The position numbers were made by a program, and so were the translations under genes. From the NCBI GenBank assembly GCA_036337715.1, contig JAYZDS010000007.1, positions 144,099-208,098 on the forward strand: a DNA stretch of 64,000 bases, in the 5' to 3' direction. The DNA comes from JAURNZ01 sp036337715. Its GTDB lineage: Bacteria > Pseudomonadota > Gammaproteobacteria > Comchoanobacterales > Comchoanobacteraceae. Positions 62,204-64,000 of the stretch are shown in pieces; position 1 is the first letter of the stretch, and every line of letters begins with the position of its first letter. A model generated the notes under the pieces. The model worked only from the letters and a program-made list of their open reading frames with translations, did no database searches and was not told the DNA's origin.

Positions 62204-62296
62204 TAAGTTATTGTTTTATATATTATTATTGATTTATTCGAGTTTTTGTTCAATTTCGCTTTATTTGGTTTTTTCTGTGTATTTTAGTCTTTAATT

Positions 62297-62305
62297 TGCT
62301 ATAAT
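62297..62305 (+). promoter_or_regulatory. Extended -10 promoter of hpf
   Basis: TGCTATAAT (62297-62305), an extended consensus -10 with no need of a strong -35. It is 28 nt before the hpf ATG, which follows AAGGAGGAAG. Confidence 0.6.
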
Positions 62306-62332
62306 TATTATATAGCGACAAAGGAGGAAGTT

Positions 62333-62620
62333 ATGCAACTCGAACTCACAGGTCAAAACCTAAAAGTAACCCCTTCAATCCGTTCTCTTGTTAATCAAAA
62401 ATTTAGTAAACTTGATCGACATATGCACAGAATGATCCGAGCGCATCTTGTGTTTTCTGTGGAAAAGAACAATCATCAAATTCATGCATCTATTCATTTG
62501 CCCGGACATGACGTTTTTGCATCCAGTTCGTCAGATGACATGTATAAGTCAATTGATGATATTATTGCTAAATTAGATAAGCTGCTCATCAAAACCAAAG
62601 AAAAAGACTTTGATTCTTAA
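62333..62620 (+). CDS. hpf: Ribosome hibernation promoting factor, short form
   Basis: A 95-residue S30AE-domain protein that binds idle 30S subunits and promotes 100S dimer formation. MQLELTGQNLKVTPSIRSLV and SSSSDDMYKSIDDIIAKLDK are conserved, and the length equals E. coli HPF. It has a near-perfect Shine-Dalgarno (AAGGAGG). Converges with lptB with a 4-nt overlap. Location next to lptB resembles the lptB-(rpoN)-hpf locus of relatives, with rpoN absent. Confidence 0.93.
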   Translation: MQLELTGQNLKVTPSIRSLVNQKFSKLDRHMHRMIRAHLVFSVEKNNHQIHASIHLPGHDVFASSSSDDMYKSIDDIIAKLDKLLIKTKEKDFDS

Positions 62621-63342
62621 GAAAATGTATTGCCAAGATAAATGGCTTTAACTGAATGACAACTAATGATGTCTTTGGGACTGCCTTCGGCAATTAGGCT
62701 GCCTTTATGCATGACGTAACCGCGATCACAAAATGTAAGTGTTTCCCTAACATTATGATCAGTTATGACAATGCCTACACCTTGTTTCTTTAAATTTAAA
62801 ACAATTTTTTGTATGTCATTGACTGCAACAGGATCAACACCTGCAAACGGTTCATCTAACATAATCATCTTAGGTTCTAACACCAATAGTCTACCAATTT
62901 CGACACGTCTTCGTTCTCCACCAGAAACGGTTTTGGCCATTGAGTTTGTAATATGTTGGAGATTGAGTTTTTCAATTGTTTCGTCAACAATGTCCATTTG
63001 TTGTCCGTGCGAAAGGTCTTTACGAGTTTCAACAGCAGCAAATAAATTATCTCTAACGGTAAGTTCTCTGAATACAGAATTATCTTGTGGTAAATAAAAT
63101 AGTCCTAGTTTTGCCCTTTGAGATAATGTTTTTTTTGTAATATCAATACCATCAAACTGAATATTACCAGAGCTTGTGGGAATAATACCTGATAAAATAT
63201 GAAATGTTGTTGTCTTTCCTGCACCATTTGGACCAAAAATGCCAATGATTTCTGAGCTAGATGCCTCTATCGTGACATCGTTTACAATTTGGTTATTACG
63301 TATTGCGTAGCGAAGATTGGATCCTTTCAAACTAATAGTCAT
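62617..63342 (-). CDS. lptB: LPS export ABC transporter ATPase LptB
   Basis: A 241-residue ATPase powering LPS extraction by LptB2FG. Walker A FGPNGAGKTTT, YLPQDNSVFRELTV (Q-loop), SGGERRRVEIGRLL (signature), and MLDEPFAGVDPVAV (Walker B) are present. No Shine-Dalgarno precedes the ATG, which directly follows a hairpin plus T-run on the same strand. Confidence 0.95.
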   Translation of the reverse strand: MTISLKGSNLRYAIRNNQIVNDVTIEASSSEIIGIFGPNGAGKTTTFHILSGIIPTSSGNIQFDGIDITKKTLSQRAKLGLFYLPQDNSVFRELTVRDNLFAAVETRKDLSHGQQMDIVDETIEKLNLQHITNSMAKTVSGGERRRVEIGRLLVLEPKMIMLDEPFAGVDPVAVNDIQKIVLNLKKQGVGIVITDHNVRETLTFCDRGYVMHKGSLIAEGSPKDIISCHSVKAIYLGNTFS

Positions 63343-63369
63343 AAAAAAATAACAACATTTCGCATGTTG
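63343..63369 (-). terminator. Rho-independent terminator between gloB and lptB
   Basis: On the minus strand, CAACAT-GCGAA-ATGTTG (63369-63353) followed by TTATTTTTTT. It ends the gloB transcript, and its T-run touches the lptB start codon at 63342. It could also be an attenuator for lptB. Confidence 0.75.
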
Positions 63370-63377
63370 AATGTCAA

Positions 63378-64000
63378 CTAAAATTCATCTTTCAATTTTC
63401 TTAAAGCACTAAAAGTGTTTAGTCGAGTATTCGTATCATAAGATTTTGATTGGAGATTAGCTTGAATATTTGGTTCATTAAGTCGTAAAAAAGGGTTAAT
63501 TTTTTTTTCAAGTGCTATTGAGGTAGGTAAAGAAATTGTCTTTTGGGCAACAATTTCCATATGTCTTTTAATATCTAAATTATCTGGTTCAACAAATAAT
63601 GCAAATTTAAGGTTGTTTAATGTATATTCATGTGCACAAAATACAATGGTTTCATCTGGAAACGTGCATATGATATCTAGACTTTTAAGCATCTGTTCGT
63701 TAGATCCTTCAAAAACCCTGCCGCAACCACCAGAAAATAGCGTATCACCAACAAACAAATGTTTGCCATCATAATAAGCGATATGATCTAATGTGTGGCC
63801 AGGGATGTATAAAACTTTAAAATGATTTCCCGCAATATTAACTTCTGATTGAATTGAAAAATATGGCGACTTGATGGGTAAATTATCTGGGCCGTAAATG
63901 TTTATGCGTGGATCGTTTGCATACAATGCATCAACACCTCCAGTATGATCATAATGGTGGTGTGTAATGAGTATGGCAATGCAAGTTTGATTGCTGCTTG
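63378..64000 (-). CDS. gloB: Hydroxyacylglutathione hydrolase (glyoxalase II), truncated by window end
   Basis: The frame stays open to base 64000 on the minus strand, so the N-terminus is missing. A TTG at 63926 is an internal Leu codon. The visible part has the metallo-beta-lactamase zinc motif THHHYDHTGG, then VLYIPGHTLDHIAYY, FVGDTLFSGGCGR and VFCAHEYTLNNLKF, all standard for GloB. It hydrolyses S-lactoylglutathione in methylglyoxal detoxification. A terminator follows immediately. Confidence 0.95.
   Translation of the reverse strand, partial: SSNQTCIAILITHHHYDHTGGVDALYANDPRINIYGPDNLPIKSPYFSIQSEVNIAGNHFKVLYIPGHTLDHIAYYDGKHLFVGDTLFSGGCGRVFEGSNEQMLKSLDIICTFPDETIVFCAHEYTLNNLKFALFVEPDNLDIKRHMEIVAQKTISLPTSIALEKKINPFLRLNEPNIQANLQSKSYDTNTRLNTFSALRKLKDEF

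Overview
The window is AT-rich, densely packed bacterial DNA from what looks like a gammaproteobacterium. The evidence is the gene order aceE-aceF-lpdA, tpiA-secG-tRNA-Leu-nuoA..N, rpsF-rpsR-(DUF2232)-rplI-dnaB-alr, and ffs-dnaX next to ybaB-recR. A DotU/IcmH-IcmF pair, a Sel1-repeat protein, several unrecognised 370-520 residue proteins and very tight packing (many 4-20 nt overlaps, few spacers) suggest a host-associated relative of Legionellales-type bacteria. That placement is inference; no rRNA gene is present to test it.

Layout. 1-4820 (+): 3' end of aceE, aceF, lpdA and the lytic transglycosylase mltA. 4775-5890 (-): asd. 6003-10167: an envelope island with three beta-barrel-like proteins, a PagL-type lipid A deacylase, a small Cys-rich exported protein and two related terminator regions. 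10325-13518 (+): gltX, xthA, folE, with a small membrane ORF antisense to the xthA 3' end. 13520-18289 (-): an effector-like membrane protein, a degenerate LplT/Aas-like acyltransferase and PPi-dependent phosphofructokinase. 18290-18601: the only gene-free stretch over 300 bases, holding two copies of a ~65-nt element with self-complementary ends. 18602-34445 (-): the 14-gene complex I operon, tRNA-Leu(GAG), secG and tpiA. 34649-40001 (+): a fused rpsF-rpsR gene, a DUF2232-like membrane protein, rplI, dnaB, alr, sdhE and a Sel1 protein. 39998-44001 (-): icmF, dotU/icmH, recR, ybaB. 44104-45809 (+): ffs and dnaX. 45806-49982 (-): a KGA-like glutaminase, an unknown membrane protein, single-chain glycyl-tRNA synthetase and a small exported protein. 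50138-62620 (+, one gene on -): an unknown protein, msrB-msrA, and a SUF Fe-S cluster locus split in two (sufBCD, then sufS-sufU-sufA-sufT) with a pair of NTF2-like paralogues and unknown genes between the halves, then hpf. 62617-64000 (-): lptB and the truncated gloB.

How the genes fit together. Pyruvate dehydrogenase supplies acetyl-CoA and NADH, and complex I oxidises the NADH. The SUF system would supply the many Fe-S clusters of NuoB/E/F/G/I. SdhE serves succinate dehydrogenase flavinylation. Reversible PPi-PFK and TpiA are the glycolytic genes seen.

Most unusual points: (1) ribosomal proteins S6 and S18 encoded as one polypeptide; (2) NuoI with a ~170-residue N-terminal extension of four predicted membrane helices; (3) a duplicated structured intergenic element beside nuoN/pfp; (4) an A9 run in dnaX placed to give a gamma-like short product; (5) several genes whose -10 box lies 6-7 nt before the ATG, implying leaderless mRNAs; (6) an Aas-like protein that kept its acyltransferase but lost the ATP-binding core of its synthetase domain.
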